Below are positions 26,190 through 35,553 of a stretch of DNA of 64,000 nucleotides, one piece after another. Positions within the stretch are counted from its first letter, which is position 1. Every line of letters begins with the position of its first letter. A program made the translations under genes and the position numbers. A model generated the notes under the pieces. It ran no database searches. It worked only from the letters and a program-made list of their open reading frames with translations, and was not told where the DNA came from. Source of the DNA: CAXBMB01 sp052078155 (GTDB lineage Bacteria; Pseudomonadota; Alphaproteobacteria; Kiloniellales; DSM-21159); NCBI GenBank assembly GCA_052078155.1, contig JBQJBP010000001.1, positions 868,001-932,000 on the forward strand, read 5' to 3'.

Positions 26190-27509
26190 ATGCTTCGCCT
26201 GACACGCCGCCATTTTCTCATTGCATCATCAGCTCTGGTCGCTCCGGAAGCCTGGGCGCAAAGTCAGTCCAAGAACCCGGATGTAGTGATCATCGGCGCG
26301 GGGGCAGCAGGCATGGCCGCAGCCCGTGACCTGATCTCAGCGGGGCATCAGGTGGTGGTCCTGGAAGCCAGTGACAGGATCGGAGGGCGGATACACACCG
26401 ACACCGATACCTTTGGGGTTCCCTATGACGAGGGCGCCCACTGGCTGCACAACGATACCCTCAATCCCTTTATCAGGTACGGCAAGGAAAACGGGTTTTC
26501 CCTCTACCCTGCCCCGGACAACGAGCTGCTTTATGTTCAGGACCAGGAAGCCAGCGCCGCCGACTGGGCCGGCTTTGAAGAGGCCATGGAAAGCACCATA
26601 GACGCCATTGATGCCGCCGGAGATGCCGGTCTGGATGTCAGCGCAGCGTCCGTCCAGCCGGACCTAGGCCCCTGGGGTCCAACCGCCCGCTTCCTTGTTG
26701 GCCCTTACGAGATGGGCAAGGACCTGGAGGGCTTTTCCTGCAAAGACTGGTACACAGGAGCTGACGGCGACGACTGGTACTGCAGGGAAGGCTTCGGCAC
26801 CCTGTGGCGGCACAGCGCCCAAGGCATCGCAGTACAGTTAAACACGGTGGCACAGACCATTCGCTGGGATGGGCCCGACGTCACCGTGGTCACCAACAAG
26901 GGCGACCTTCGCGCCAAAGCCTGCATTGTCACCGCCTCAACCGGCGTGATGGCTTCCGGGTCGCTGCGTTTTGAGCCCGCCCTGCCCCTTGCCACTCAAG
27001 AAGCTTTTCAGGGCGTCTCCATGGGGCATTACAACCACATCGCCCTGCAGTTCAAAGACAATGTCTTTGGGGCAGAGGACGACAGCTATCTGGCTTATCA
27101 GGTAGCCGCCGAGGCACCAGGGGCTGTTGGCTTTCTGACCAACGTTTCCGGCACAAACCTGACCTATGGTGATGTCGGGGGCCGCTTTGCTCAGGAACTG
27201 GAAGCCGAGGGTGAAGACGCCGCTGTCGATTTCACACTGGGTGAACTGCGAAAGATCTTTGGCTCAGACATCGACAGGTCCTTCATCAAGGCTGCGGTCA
27301 CCAGCTGGGGGCAAAACCCTTATGTTCAGGGTGCCTATGCGTCAGCAGAACCAGGGGCAGCCTCGCTTAGAAGCCAACTGAGAACCCCCGTGGGAGAACG
27401 CATCTGGTTTGCCGGGGAAGCCTGCAGCCGAAGCCTTTGGGCCACGGTCGCCGGTGCGCACAAAAGCGGCCAGGAAGTGGCACGGGCAGTCTCCCGCAAA
27501 CTGGCTTAA
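26190..27509 (+). CDS. Flavin-containing amine oxidase, Tat-exported
   Basis: A 439-residue FAD enzyme of the monoamine/polyamine oxidase family. The N-terminus LTRRHFLIASSALVAPEAWA is a twin-arginine signal, so it should work in the periplasm. The Rossmann motif VVIIGAGAAGMAAA and VVLEASDRIGGRIHT bind FAD, and the C-terminal RIWFAGEACSRSLWATVAGA completes the flavin site. It would oxidise an amine to an aldehyde, releasing ammonia and hydrogen peroxide. CGGGAGATTTG precedes the ATG. The substrate is unknown. Confidence 0.88.
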   Translation: MLRLTRRHFLIASSALVAPEAWAQSQSKNPDVVIIGAGAAGMAAARDLISAGHQVVVLEASDRIGGRIHTDTDTFGVPYDEGAHWLHNDTLNPFIRYGKENGFSLYPAPDNELLYVQDQEASAADWAGFEEAMESTIDAIDAAGDAGLDVSAASVQPDLGPWGPTARFLVGPYEMGKDLEGFSCKDWYTGADGDDWYCREGFGTLWRHSAQGIAVQLNTVAQTIRWDGPDVTVVTNKGDLRAKACIVTASTGVMASGSLRFEPALPLATQEAFQGVSMGHYNHIALQFKDNVFGAEDDSYLAYQVAAEAPGAVGFLTNVSGTNLTYGDVGGRFAQELEAEGEDAAVDFTLGELRKIFGSDIDRSFIKAAVTSWGQNPYVQGAYASAEPGAASLRSQLRTPVGERIWFAGEACSRSLWATVAGAHKSGQEVARAVSRKLA

Positions 27510-27601
27510 ACAGCTCCAGGACCGACCGTTCCGGTCCTTCCTCTCTGGCTTGCCCACTCCTTCAACAGATCTCTCTTAGAGCAGACCAGCGGTTTACAAA
27601 G

Positions 27602-27650
27602 AACAAGGCCGCCCCCGGAAATTTGTTCCAGGGACGGCCTTGTTTGTCAG
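27602..27650. terminator. Terminator between amine oxidase gene and guaA
   Basis: AACAAGGCCG (27602-27611) pairs with CGGCCTTGTT (27635-27644), with an inner CCC/GGG stem. T residues follow on the plus strand and T residues are also near on the minus strand, so it probably serves both convergent genes. Confidence 0.75.
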
Positions 27651-27689
27651 CTCAGTGAGGAAGCCAAGAGTCGGGAGACGCCTAAGGCG

Positions 27690-29237
27690 TCACTCCCACT
27701 CAATGGTCCCTGGCGGTTTTGAGGTCACGTCGTAGACCACCCGGTTGACGCCGCGCACTTCATTGATGATGCGGGTGGCCACCCGGGACAGAAAGGCGTG
27801 TTCAAAGGGATAGCTGTCGGCTGTCATGCCGTCGGTAGAGGTGACGGCCCTAAGCGCACAGACATATTCATAGGTCCGCGCATCCCCCATCACGCCGACG
27901 GTCTTTACCGGCAGCAGCACGGCAAAGGCCTGCCAGATGGCGTCGTAAAGCCCGGCCTTACGAATTTCATCCAGATAAACCGCATCGGCCTTACGCAGAA
28001 TGTCAGCTTTTTCCCGGGTGATGTCACCGGGAATGCGGATGGCAAGGCCCGGACCCGGGAAGGGGTGACGGGCCACCATGATTTCCGGCAGTCCCAATTC
28101 CCGGCCCAGATCCCGCACTTCATCCTTGAAGAGCTCCCGCAGAGGCTCCACCAGTTTCATGCGCATGCGTTCCGGCAAACCGCCCACATTGTGGTGGCTC
28201 TTGATGGTGACCGAGGGTCCGCCGATGAAGGACACGGACTCGATCACGTCAGGATAGAGCGTGCCCTGGGCGAGGAAATCCGCTCCGCCGATCTTCTTGG
28301 CTTCTTCTTCGAAGACGTCAATGAAGAGGCCCCCGATGATTTTGCGTTTTTGCTCCGGATCATCCACACCGGCCAGCTTGCCCAGGAAGAGGTCCGATGC
28401 ATCAACGGCAATCAGTTTGATGTTGTAGGTGTCGCGGAAGATCTTTTCGACCTGAGCGCCCTCACCTGCCCGCAGCAGGCCATGATCCACAAAAATGCAG
28501 GTCAGCTGGTCGCCAATGGCTTCGTGCAGCAGAACCGCCGCCACAGAGGAGTCGACCCCGCCGGACAGGCCACAGATGACCTGACCATCCCCCACCTGGG
28601 CGCGGATCTGGGCGACAGCCTGATCTTTGAAGGCAGCCATGGTCCAGTCGCCGCTGCAGCCCACGACGTTATGGACGAAATTGGCAATCAGTTTGGCCCC
28701 GTCAGGGGTGTGCACCACTTCCGGATGGAACTGAACGGCGTAGTAGGGTTTGCTTTCATGGGCAACAGCGGCATAAGGCGCACCTTCTGAGGTGGCCACC
28801 ACCTTAAAGCCCGGTGCCAGGGCGGTGACGTGGTCCCCGTGGCTCATCCAGACCTGGTGTTTTTCGCCAACACTCCAGAGCCCGTCAAAAAGCGCACAGT
28901 CGCTGGTGACATCCAGAAAAGCCCGGCCGAATTCCTGATGGTCGGAGCTGGAAACCTTGCCGCCCAGCTGCTCCATCATGGTCTGCTGACCGTAGCAGAT
29001 GCCCAGAATGGGCAGGTTCATCTCAAAGACCAGATCCGGGGCCCGGGGGCTGCCGATATCGGTGGTTGAGGCGGGACCGCCGGACAGGATGATGCCCTTG
29101 GGCGCAAAATCCCGGATCCTCTGCGGATCACTGTTGAAAGGGATAATCTCACAGTAAACGCCGCTTTCTCGCACACGCCGCGCGATCAGCTGGGTCACCT
29201 GGGAGCCGAAGTCGAGAATGAGGATGCGATCTGTCAT
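27690..29237 (-). CDS. guaA: GMP synthase (glutamine-hydrolysing)
   Basis: A 515-residue enzyme making GMP from XMP. The N-terminal class I amidotransferase has its cysteine in GICYGQQ, with His/Glu in VQFHPEV. The ATP pyrophosphatase motif SGGVDSS follows, and the C-terminal dimerisation domain ends PPGTIEWE. Full length for the family. Last gene of a minus-strand cluster with guaB, rsmB and others, the usual alphaproteobacterial order. Confidence 0.97.
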   Translation of the reverse strand: MTDRILILDFGSQVTQLIARRVRESGVYCEIIPFNSDPQRIRDFAPKGIILSGGPASTTDIGSPRAPDLVFEMNLPILGICYGQQTMMEQLGGKVSSSDHQEFGRAFLDVTSDCALFDGLWSVGEKHQVWMSHGDHVTALAPGFKVVATSEGAPYAAVAHESKPYYAVQFHPEVVHTPDGAKLIANFVHNVVGCSGDWTMAAFKDQAVAQIRAQVGDGQVICGLSGGVDSSVAAVLLHEAIGDQLTCIFVDHGLLRAGEGAQVEKIFRDTYNIKLIAVDASDLFLGKLAGVDDPEQKRKIIGGLFIDVFEEEAKKIGGADFLAQGTLYPDVIESVSFIGGPSVTIKSHHNVGGLPERMRMKLVEPLRELFKDEVRDLGRELGLPEIMVARHPFPGPGLAIRIPGDITREKADILRKADAVYLDEIRKAGLYDAIWQAFAVLLPVKTVGVMGDARTYEYVCALRAVTSTDGMTADSYPFEHAFLSRVATRIINEVRGVNRVVYDVTSKPPGTIEWE

Positions 29238-29434
29238 GGCGCTAGATATCCGATTGGGCCGGGGTCAGACAAACCCCAAAGACTGCATGTCTGCCGAGAG
29301 AAAGGGGCACTGGTCTTCGTAGCGGACCTTCGCTACTTTCGGCGATTGTGGGCTGGGTAAATGATTCTCTTGCCGGGAACAAGGGGCAGCGCTCTTGTGA
29401 CTCAGATCTCACAGCCTTCCTCCCCTTTAAAATC

Positions 29435-30073
29435 TCAGCTGTAGCGCAGGTTGCTGGCCAGCAGCTCAAAAAGATCTGGCCAGACATAGGCCACTTCATC
29501 CAACGCGGCACCGGCGAAGATCTCTTCTCGTTCACCGCGTTTTTGTCCCCCCAGAGCCTCATAAAAGAAGCGGGAGGGGTTTTCCGCCAGGCACCAGAGG
29601 TAAGCCGACCGGCAGCCTTTGGCAGAGAGTTCCTCAAACAACGCAAAGAGCAGCTTGCGGCCCCAGCCTTGATCCTGATGATCCGGAAGCACATAGAGTG
29701 CATAGACTTCCGCGTCACAGCCCAGGTACTTGCGCCGAACGGGACCACCGGAGATGAACCCGACCACCTGCTGTGACCTGTCAGGTTCGCCAGTATCGGT
29801 TTTCCCGATGTCAGGTTTCCCGGTATCAGGTTGCCCGGCGTCAGGGCCACCGGCCAGGACCGCCACCAGCGTAACATCGCTTTTGGGGCGTCCCAGGCTT
29901 TCACGCCAGCCCCTGGCATCGCGCTCCGCAGACATGGAAACCAGATAGCGGTCGGGCACCAGCCCGGGATAAGCCGCACGCCAGCTTTCCACCCGTATTG
30001 TGGCGATGGCGTGAGCATCCATGGCCGTTGCCTGGCGCACGTTCCCCAATACTGGCTGTTCCCTGTCGCTCAT
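29435..30073 (-). CDS. GNAT acetyltransferase with pentapeptide-repeat insert
   Basis: A 212-residue acetyltransferase. VRQATAMDAHAIATIRVESWRAAYPGLVP opens the fold, VYALYVLPDHQDQGWGRKLL is the acetyl-CoA loop, and FFYEALGGQKRGER is the C-terminal motif. Residues 76-98 are an insert of repeated PD(T/I)GK-like pentapeptides. It falls between strands where the family normally has a short turn and is encoded by five 15-bp units. The substrate is unknown. It sits between rsmB and guaA on the same strand; this slot often carries an unrelated gene in related genomes. Confidence 0.85.
   Translation of the reverse strand: MSDREQPVLGNVRQATAMDAHAIATIRVESWRAAYPGLVPDRYLVSMSAERDARGWRESLGRPKSDVTLVAVLAGGPDAGQPDTGKPDIGKTDTGEPDRSQQVVGFISGGPVRRKYLGCDAEVYALYVLPDHQDQGWGRKLLFALFEELSAKGCRSAYLWCLAENPSRFFYEALGGQKRGEREEIFAGAALDEVAYVWPDLFELLASNLRYS
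29779..29853. repeat. 15-bp in-frame minisatellite inside GNAT gene
   Basis: Five imperfect 15-bp units (29779, 29794, 29809, 29824 and 29839 onward) with core (T/C)(G/A)TCAGG-T--CCC-G. Each encodes five residues of the PDTGK type on the minus strand, so unit gain or loss keeps the frame. Confidence 0.8.
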
Positions 30074-30128
30074 CGCCGTTCGCTACTTCCAACTGGCCTT
30101 TATTCCGCCAGACGGTCCGGCAGAAAGG

Positions 30129-31496
30129 TCAGGCCTCTTTACTGCGCTCCAGAATAGCCACAAAGAACCCGTCTGTCCCGTGCTTGGCAGGGCCCAGACG
30201 CAGGAAGGGACTGTTGGCGCGGCCTTCCACTTCCAGATTGTCCGGACAATCGCTCCCGATGAGGTCTTTCCAGACCTCAGCGACCGGCAAAATCTCAAAT
30301 CCGCTGCTTTGCTCCATAAAAGCATCGATCTGAGCTTCGTTTTCTTCTTCCAGCAAAGAGCAGGTGGCGTAGATCAAACGGCCACCGGGAGCCACCAGGC
30401 GTCCGGCACTGGCCAGGATCGAAGCCTGCAGCGCGGTCAGTTCGTCCAGATTTTCTTCCCAGAAACGCCATTTGGCTTCCGGGTTGCGCCGCCAGGTCCC
30501 GGACCCGGAACAGGGAGCATCCACCAGCACCCGATCAAAATCCCCTTTGTGTTTCTTCACCCAGGGATCCCGCTCGGTCTTAAGCACCCGCCGGGTCACG
30601 TTAAAGGCCTTGGCCCGTTTCAACCGCTGGGCCGAGCGCTTCAGACGCCACTCCATGGTGTCACAGGCGATAATCTGGCCCCGGTTTTTCATCGCCGCAG
30701 CCAGGGCCAGTGTCTTGCCCCCTGCCCCGGCACAGAAATCCACGACCTTTTTTCCGGGCCGGGCGTCTACCAGCTGCGCCACCACCTGGGAGCCTTCGTC
30801 CTGCACTTCAACCATGCCAGATTTAAAGGCTTTGGTGACGGCGACAGCTTTGCGGCCATCCAGGCGAAGAGCCAGCGGCGACCACTGACCTTCTTCACTT
30901 TCAATGCCCTCTTCCGCCAGGGCCTGCTTGGCCTCTTCCTGTCCGGCCACCAGCGTGTTGACCCGCAGGTCCACAGCCGCTTCATAACGCAGAGCTTTCA
31001 GTTCCTGCGGGCCCTGACGTCCCAGCTGGGTCAGCAGCTTTTCCGTGCTCCACTGCGGCAGTTCATAGCGCACAAAGGCCGGCTGAGAATCATGATCCAG
31101 AGGATCCTCGCGCTCGACATCTCGATCGGCGTACTGTTCCTTGATCAGTTCAGCGACCACCGAGGCTTCCCGGTCATTCATCGCCTCAGGACTGTATCGC
31201 CCGCCACTGAACAGCGCCTGACAGTCGGTTTCACTGCGGCCCTGTGCCAGAACCAGCCAGGCAAGCAGCAGGCTGCGCGGGCTGTCTTTGCCGCCCACAC
31301 GATCCAGCCACCATCCCAGACGGGCACGACTGCGCAGCAAGGCATAACAGGTCTGGCTGATTTCCCGCCGATCGCCGGAGCCAATGTAGCGGCGCTCACG
31401 GAAGTAGCTTTGGGCAACACGATCTGCCGGACGCTCATGGGCTTCCATCGCGGTGAAGAGATCAAGAACGGCCTGAAGGCGCGCAGCAGGGGTCAT
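30129..31496 (-). CDS. rsmB: RsmB-type rRNA cytosine-C5 methyltransferase
   Basis: A 455-residue RNA m5C methyltransferase. The N-terminal NusB-like helical domain is followed by the Rossmann domain. VDFCAGAGGKTLALAA binds SAM, VLVDAPCSGSGTWRRNPEAK carries one catalytic cysteine, and IYATCSLLEEEN carries the nucleophile region. Likely target is position 967 of 16S rRNA, by family analogy. It lies downstream of guaB with about 175 bases between. Closely related paralogues exist, so the exact base is uncertain. Confidence 0.88.
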   Translation of the reverse strand: MTPAARLQAVLDLFTAMEAHERPADRVAQSYFRERRYIGSGDRREISQTCYALLRSRARLGWWLDRVGGKDSPRSLLLAWLVLAQGRSETDCQALFSGGRYSPEAMNDREASVVAELIKEQYADRDVEREDPLDHDSQPAFVRYELPQWSTEKLLTQLGRQGPQELKALRYEAAVDLRVNTLVAGQEEAKQALAEEGIESEEGQWSPLALRLDGRKAVAVTKAFKSGMVEVQDEGSQVVAQLVDARPGKKVVDFCAGAGGKTLALAAAMKNRGQIIACDTMEWRLKRSAQRLKRAKAFNVTRRVLKTERDPWVKKHKGDFDRVLVDAPCSGSGTWRRNPEAKWRFWEENLDELTALQASILASAGRLVAPGGRLIYATCSLLEEENEAQIDAFMEQSSGFEILPVAEVWKDLIGSDCPDNLEVEGRANSPFLRLGPAKHGTDGFFVAILERSKEA

Positions 31497-31581
31497 GGGG
31501 TCTTACTCCTACGGGTTTGGTGTCTCTACCCGCATCAGAAAAGCAATGGCCGCTGAAAAACGCGGCCTGTCAAACACAACT

Positions 31582-31612
31582 CAAGGGACAGCCCGGCAGG
31601 CTGCCCCTTGAA
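31582..31612 (-). terminator. Hairpin after guaB region
   Basis: On the minus strand CAAGGGGCAGCC and GGGCTGTCCCTTG form a long stem with a short loop. The following sequence has only a weak T run, so this may be a leaky terminator or an mRNA-stabilising structure between guaB and rsmB. Confidence 0.5.
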
Positions 31613-31672
31613 TGAAGGTAACACGGGGGGCCCCTGTCGCGCTAAGCCAACGACGTACGGGACCTCCTGCTA

Positions 31673-33136
31673 TCAGGTCTGGCGACGGTAGTTGGGGGCT
31701 TCGCGGGTTACGGTCACGTCATGCACGTGACTTTCCCGGAACCCTGCGGAGGTGATTTTCACCATGCGCACATTGCCGTGCATTTCGGCGATGGTGGCGT
31801 GACCGGTGTATCCCATGGCTGCACGGACACCGCCCACCAACTGATGGATCACCGTCCCGGCCGGGCCTTTGTACGGCACCTGGCCTTCCACACCTTCCGG
31901 CACCAGTTTCAGCGTATCGGCCACTTCCTGCTGGAAGTAACGATCCGCAGAGCCGCGCGCCATGGCACCCAAAGAGCCCATGCCACGGTAGGATTTGTAA
32001 GACCGGCCCTGGTACAGGAAGACTTCCCCCGGGCTTTCGTCCGTTCCGGCCAGCAGAGAGCCGATCATCACGCAATCCGCACCCGCCGCAATGGCTTTGG
32101 CCACATCTCCGGAGAACTTGATGCCCCCATCGGCGATCACCGGCACATCGGCTTTTCTGCAGACTTCAACAGAATCCATAATGGCGGTCAGCTGGGGAAC
32201 CCCGACACCGGCCACCACGCGGGTGGTGCAGATCGAGCCCGGACCGATCCCCACCTTGACGGCATCCGCCCCGGCGTCGATCAGAGCCTGGGCCCCTTCT
32301 TTGGTGGCGATGTTCCCGGCCACAACCTGAACCTGGTTGGACAGACGCTTGACGTCGTCAACAGCTTTCAGCACGCCCTGGGAGTGTCCGTGGGCGGTAT
32401 CGATGACGATCACATCAACTTCCGCGTCCAGCAGGGCTTCTGCCCGCTTGATCCCATCGTCGCCGACACCACAGGCTGCAGCCGCCCGCAAGCGCCCCTT
32501 GGCGTCCTTACAGGCATTGGGGTGAGCCTGGGCCTTTTCCATGTCCTTGACAGTGATCAGACCGATGCAGCTGTAGCTGTCGTCCACCACCAGCAGCTTT
32601 TCGATGCGGTTTGTGTGCAACAGACGCTTGGCTTCTTCCCGGCTGACGCCCTCTTTGACCGTCACCAGGTTCTCGTGGGTCATCAGTTCGCTGATGGCCT
32701 GTTTGGGATTCTGGGCAAAGCGCACATCCCGGTTGGTCAGCACGCCGACCAGCTTTTTGGTGCCCCGCTCCACCACAGGAATGCCGGAGATTTTGTGAAC
32801 TTCCATCAGGGCCAGCGCATTGGCCAGAGGTTCATCGGGGTGAATGGTCACGGGATTGACCACCATGCCGCTTTCGAACTTCTTGACCCGGCGGACTTCA
32901 TCGGCCTGTTCTTCAACCGACAGGTTCTTGTGGATGACACCCATGCCGCCATTCTGGGCCATGGAAATTGCCATCAGACCTTCTGTCACCGTATCCATGG
33001 CAGAAGACAGCAACGGAATGCCCAGCTCCACCGTACGGGTCAAACGGGTCTTGGTACTGACCTGCGTCGGCAAAACGGAAGATTCCGCCGGTTGCAGGAG
33101 TACATCGTCAAACGTCAGCGCTTCGCGGATTTCCAT
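31673..33136 (-). CDS. guaB: IMP dehydrogenase
   Basis: About 487 residues; converts IMP to XMP with NAD. The TIM barrel is interrupted by two CBS domains (around KISGIPVVERGTKKLVGVLTNRD and YSCIGLITVKDM). The active-site cysteine is in GIGPGSICTTRVVAG, and the flap carries YRGMGSLGAM. The ATG at 33136 has AGGGTGA upstream, 9 bases away. A GTG three codons earlier is also open. Shares the purine pathway with guaA at the end of the same cluster. Confidence 0.97.
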   Translation of the reverse strand: MEIREALTFDDVLLQPAESSVLPTQVSTKTRLTRTVELGIPLLSSAMDTVTEGLMAISMAQNGGMGVIHKNLSVEEQADEVRRVKKFESGMVVNPVTIHPDEPLANALALMEVHKISGIPVVERGTKKLVGVLTNRDVRFAQNPKQAISELMTHENLVTVKEGVSREEAKRLLHTNRIEKLLVVDDSYSCIGLITVKDMEKAQAHPNACKDAKGRLRAAAACGVGDDGIKRAEALLDAEVDVIVIDTAHGHSQGVLKAVDDVKRLSNQVQVVAGNIATKEGAQALIDAGADAVKVGIGPGSICTTRVVAGVGVPQLTAIMDSVEVCRKADVPVIADGGIKFSGDVAKAIAAGADCVMIGSLLAGTDESPGEVFLYQGRSYKSYRGMGSLGAMARGSADRYFQQEVADTLKLVPEGVEGQVPYKGPAGTVIHQLVGGVRAAMGYTGHATIAEMHGNVRMVKITSAGFRESHVHDVTVTREAPNYRRQT

Positions 33137-33484
33137 GCCGATCACTCACCCTGGCTGTTGTGTACACTTCACGGGCTTCAGACTGCCTGTTTCAGAATCG
33201 TGAGATTCACCGGCTGACTGAGGGTACGATTGTAGCTGCCCTGAAGTATGTGATTGGCGGCGCATCATACACCGCTTGGCCTCAAAGCCAAGCCGCAGCT
33301 GCATGTGCCTTTGGAAAAGCAGGGCTGCGCCAGCGCGGGTCGGGTTCTGCTTGTTTGACCGGAATGACGCGCCTACAAGGGGAGGGTTGCGCGCTGGAAT
33401 CGGATTTTTTCGGTACCCGAGTTACGGCTGAGGCAAGTCCGCGACGACAAGACCGCGACGACAAGACCAAGAAGACTTACGGAC
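33137..33484. other. guaB-rlmE intergenic region
   Basis: No gene seen. It holds the putative guaB promoter and an exact 14-bp tandem duplication (unit GCGACGACAAGACC at 33441-33454 and 33455-33468) just past the rlmE stop. Confidence 0.5.
33264..33291 (-). promoter_or_regulatory. Putative guaB promoter
   Basis: On the minus strand TTGGCT (-35) and TATGAT (-10) are 16 bases apart, about 130 bases upstream of guaB. The -35 lies in an inverted repeat (CTTGGC, 6 bases, GCCAAG). Moderate match only. Confidence 0.4.
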
Positions 33485-34219
33485 TTATCCGTCGCTGCCT
33501 TTGCGTCCGCGGTAGTTGGTGGCCACCACATACATTTCAGCAGAATCCGATCGGCTGGCGGCTGGTTTGATGTGCCGAACCTTTTCAAAATTTGCCCGCA
33601 GCCGGTCCAGCAGTTCCTTCTCACTGCCTCCCTGCAGAACTTTGGCCAGGAAGTTTCCTTTAGGGGCCAGCACTTCCAGTGCGAACTCCAGCGCAGCTTC
33701 GGCCAGGGCCATGATGCGCAGATGATCGGTCTGCGCATGCCCCATAGAAGCCGCAGCCATGTCTGACATCACCAGATTGGCTTCCCCGCCCAGCAGCTCT
33801 TTAAGCCGCCCGGGGGCATCATCATCGTAAAAATCCATCTGGATGAGATCAGCGCCGGGAATTTCCTCAATCTCCTGCAGATCGATCCCGACCACCCGAC
33901 CTTTGGGGCCAACCTTGGCCAGGGCGACCTGCGTCCAGCCTCCAGGTGCCGCGCCCAGATCCACAACCTTGTCTCCGCCTTTGATCAAACGGAGTTTTTC
34001 ATCCAGTTGCAGCAGTTTAAAGGCCGCACGGGAACGATAGCCCTTGGCCTGAGCTTCATGCACATAAGGATCATTAAGCTGACGTTGTAACCAGCGGGTG
34101 GAGGAGATTTTGCGACGCTTGGCCGTTTTCACCCTGGTTTTCAGATTCCGGGCCGCAGCGGCCGCCCCCTGCCGACGATGCGCGCCAGGAGATTTCTTGT
34201 TGTCGTTACTGCCCGTCAT
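33485..34219 (-). CDS. rlmE: 23S rRNA 2'-O-ribose methyltransferase (RlmE/FtsJ)
   Basis: A 244-residue SAM enzyme expected to methylate U2552 of 23S rRNA in the assembled large subunit. A lysine/arginine-rich N-terminal extension (about 40 residues) precedes the FtsJ fold: AAFKLLQLDEKLRLIKGG, VVDLGAAPGGWTQVA for SAM, VMSDMAAASMGHAQTDH and the catalytic lysine near GNFLAKVLQGG. Downstream of ppx/gppA on the same strand, an arrangement common in alphaproteobacteria. Confidence 0.94.
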   Translation of the reverse strand: MTGSNDNKKSPGAHRRQGAAAAARNLKTRVKTAKRRKISSTRWLQRQLNDPYVHEAQAKGYRSRAAFKLLQLDEKLRLIKGGDKVVDLGAAPGGWTQVALAKVGPKGRVVGIDLQEIEEIPGADLIQMDFYDDDAPGRLKELLGGEANLVMSDMAAASMGHAQTDHLRIMALAEAALEFALEVLAPKGNFLAKVLQGGSEKELLDRLRANFEKVRHIKPAASRSDSAEMYVVATNYRGRKGSDG

Positions 34220-34470
34220 GGTCTCTGAACTTCTGTCGTTACAGGTGATCTGGCCGCAGATACCGCCTACCGAAAGACCGCCTCTCTCACATCTGTCCTG
34301 GAAACAGGGCTCTTACGCGCAGGATGCTGCAGCAGGCGGCCATCATCCCTTACTTGCCCGGGAGAAGCCAGTCCCCTTCAAATCCCTGTCTGAACAGCCA
34401 GCCCTCTGGGCAGATGTCATGCAGCCCTTCCCTGCACTGCCGGATGCTCCCCGCAAACGGGCTCCAGATC

Positions 34471-35553
34471 TCAGGAAACGGGATGGGGGTAGCGGAACTT
34501 GACGGCTTCGGTTTCATGGCGCCGTTGCATCAGGGAAACCAGAATACCCTCACGCAGGCCCCGGTCTGCCACCCGCAACCGGCCTACCGGCCAGCGCTCG
34601 CAAAGGGCTTCCAGAATGGCACAGCCGGCAACGACCAAATCAGCCCGGTCTTTTCCGATGCAGGGATGGCTGCTGCGTTGGGCAAAGGACATGGAAGCGA
34701 TCTGACGGCTGACGTCTTCAACGGTATCAAAGCCAAGGTAGCAGCCGTCGATCTTGGAGCGGTCATACCGCGGCAGGCATTTGTGCACCCCGGCCAGGGT
34801 GGTGACTGTGCCGGACGTGCCCAGCATCTGCAACTGACCGGCAGCTGTGATCTTGTCCAGTTCCGGCTGTTGCGGGAAAGCGGCAAGGTTTTCAACCACG
34901 TGGGCCTTCATGGCGCCATAGTCGATATCATCCAGGGATTTGCCGCCGAAACGTTCGGCCAGCGTGATGACCCCCAGTGACATGGAATGAGACACCCGGA
35001 TGGCGTTTTCCCCCAGACCGCGCTGTCCGGCGATCTGGCTGATGCCACTGACGTCCAGCCAGGAAACCTCTGTTGAGCCGCCTCCAATATCAAAAACCAG
35101 GGCATTGGGAATGGTCTGATCCAGCAGGGGCGCACAGCCAGACAAAGCCAGCTTGGCTTCTTCCTTGGTGGAGATGATTTCCAGCTCTATGCCAGTTTCC
35201 ACTTTAACCCGCTGGAGAAACTCCCCGCAGTTCTCCGCCCGTCGGCAAGCCTCGGTGGCCACGGCCCGCATATGGGTCACTGATCGACGTTCCAGTTTTT
35301 GGGCACAAACCCTCAGAGCCTCAATGGTACGCCGCATGGCCCCTTCTGACAGGCGCCGGGTGCTGCCAATTCCCTCCCCCAACCGGACAATGCGGGAGAA
35401 AGCATCAATGACACGAAAACCACCAAAATCCGGTTTGGCGACCAAAAGCCGACAGTTGTTTGTTCCCAAATCCAGAGCGGCAAAAACCTGCTGCACGTTC
35501 CTGTACCGTTGACTGCCCCGGTTACGGCGGCGTTTGTAGGCTAAGTAACTCAC
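34471..35553 (-). CDS. Ppx/GppA family phosphatase
   Basis: A 360-residue actin-fold enzyme of the exopolyphosphatase / guanosine pentaphosphatase family. FAALDLGTNNCRLLVAKP is phosphate loop 1, VFDIGGGSTEVSW is phosphate loop 2, and GTSGTVTTLAGV follows. It lacks the long C-terminal HD-like region of E. coli Ppx, as in the short alphaproteobacterial members. Starts at GTG with GGGAG upstream. It heads the cluster leading to rlmE and the gua genes. Whether it acts on polyphosphate or pppGpp cannot be told. Confidence 0.9.
   Translation of the reverse strand: MSYLAYKRRRNRGSQRYRNVQQVFAALDLGTNNCRLLVAKPDFGGFRVIDAFSRIVRLGEGIGSTRRLSEGAMRRTIEALRVCAQKLERRSVTHMRAVATEACRRAENCGEFLQRVKVETGIELEIISTKEEAKLALSGCAPLLDQTIPNALVFDIGGGSTEVSWLDVSGISQIAGQRGLGENAIRVSHSMSLGVITLAERFGGKSLDDIDYGAMKAHVVENLAAFPQQPELDKITAAGQLQMLGTSGTVTTLAGVHKCLPRYDRSKIDGCYLGFDTVEDVSRQIASMSFAQRSSHPCIGKDRADLVVAGCAILEALCERWPVGRLRVADRGLREGILVSLMQRRHETEAVKFRYPHPVS

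Noticed and set aside
29242..30018. 258-residue frame overlapping the GNAT gene on the same strand
   Set aside because: The other frame carries the acetyl-CoA motif and normal GNAT order; this one is arginine/serine-rich without motifs.
30021..31556. 511-residue open frame antisense to rsmB
   Set aside because: Antisense shadow; the rsmB motifs on the other strand are complete.
31721..33217. 498-residue open frame antisense to guaB
   Set aside because: It mirrors the guaB codons, matches no family and has no ribosome-binding site. Long antisense frames are expected opposite GC-rich genes.
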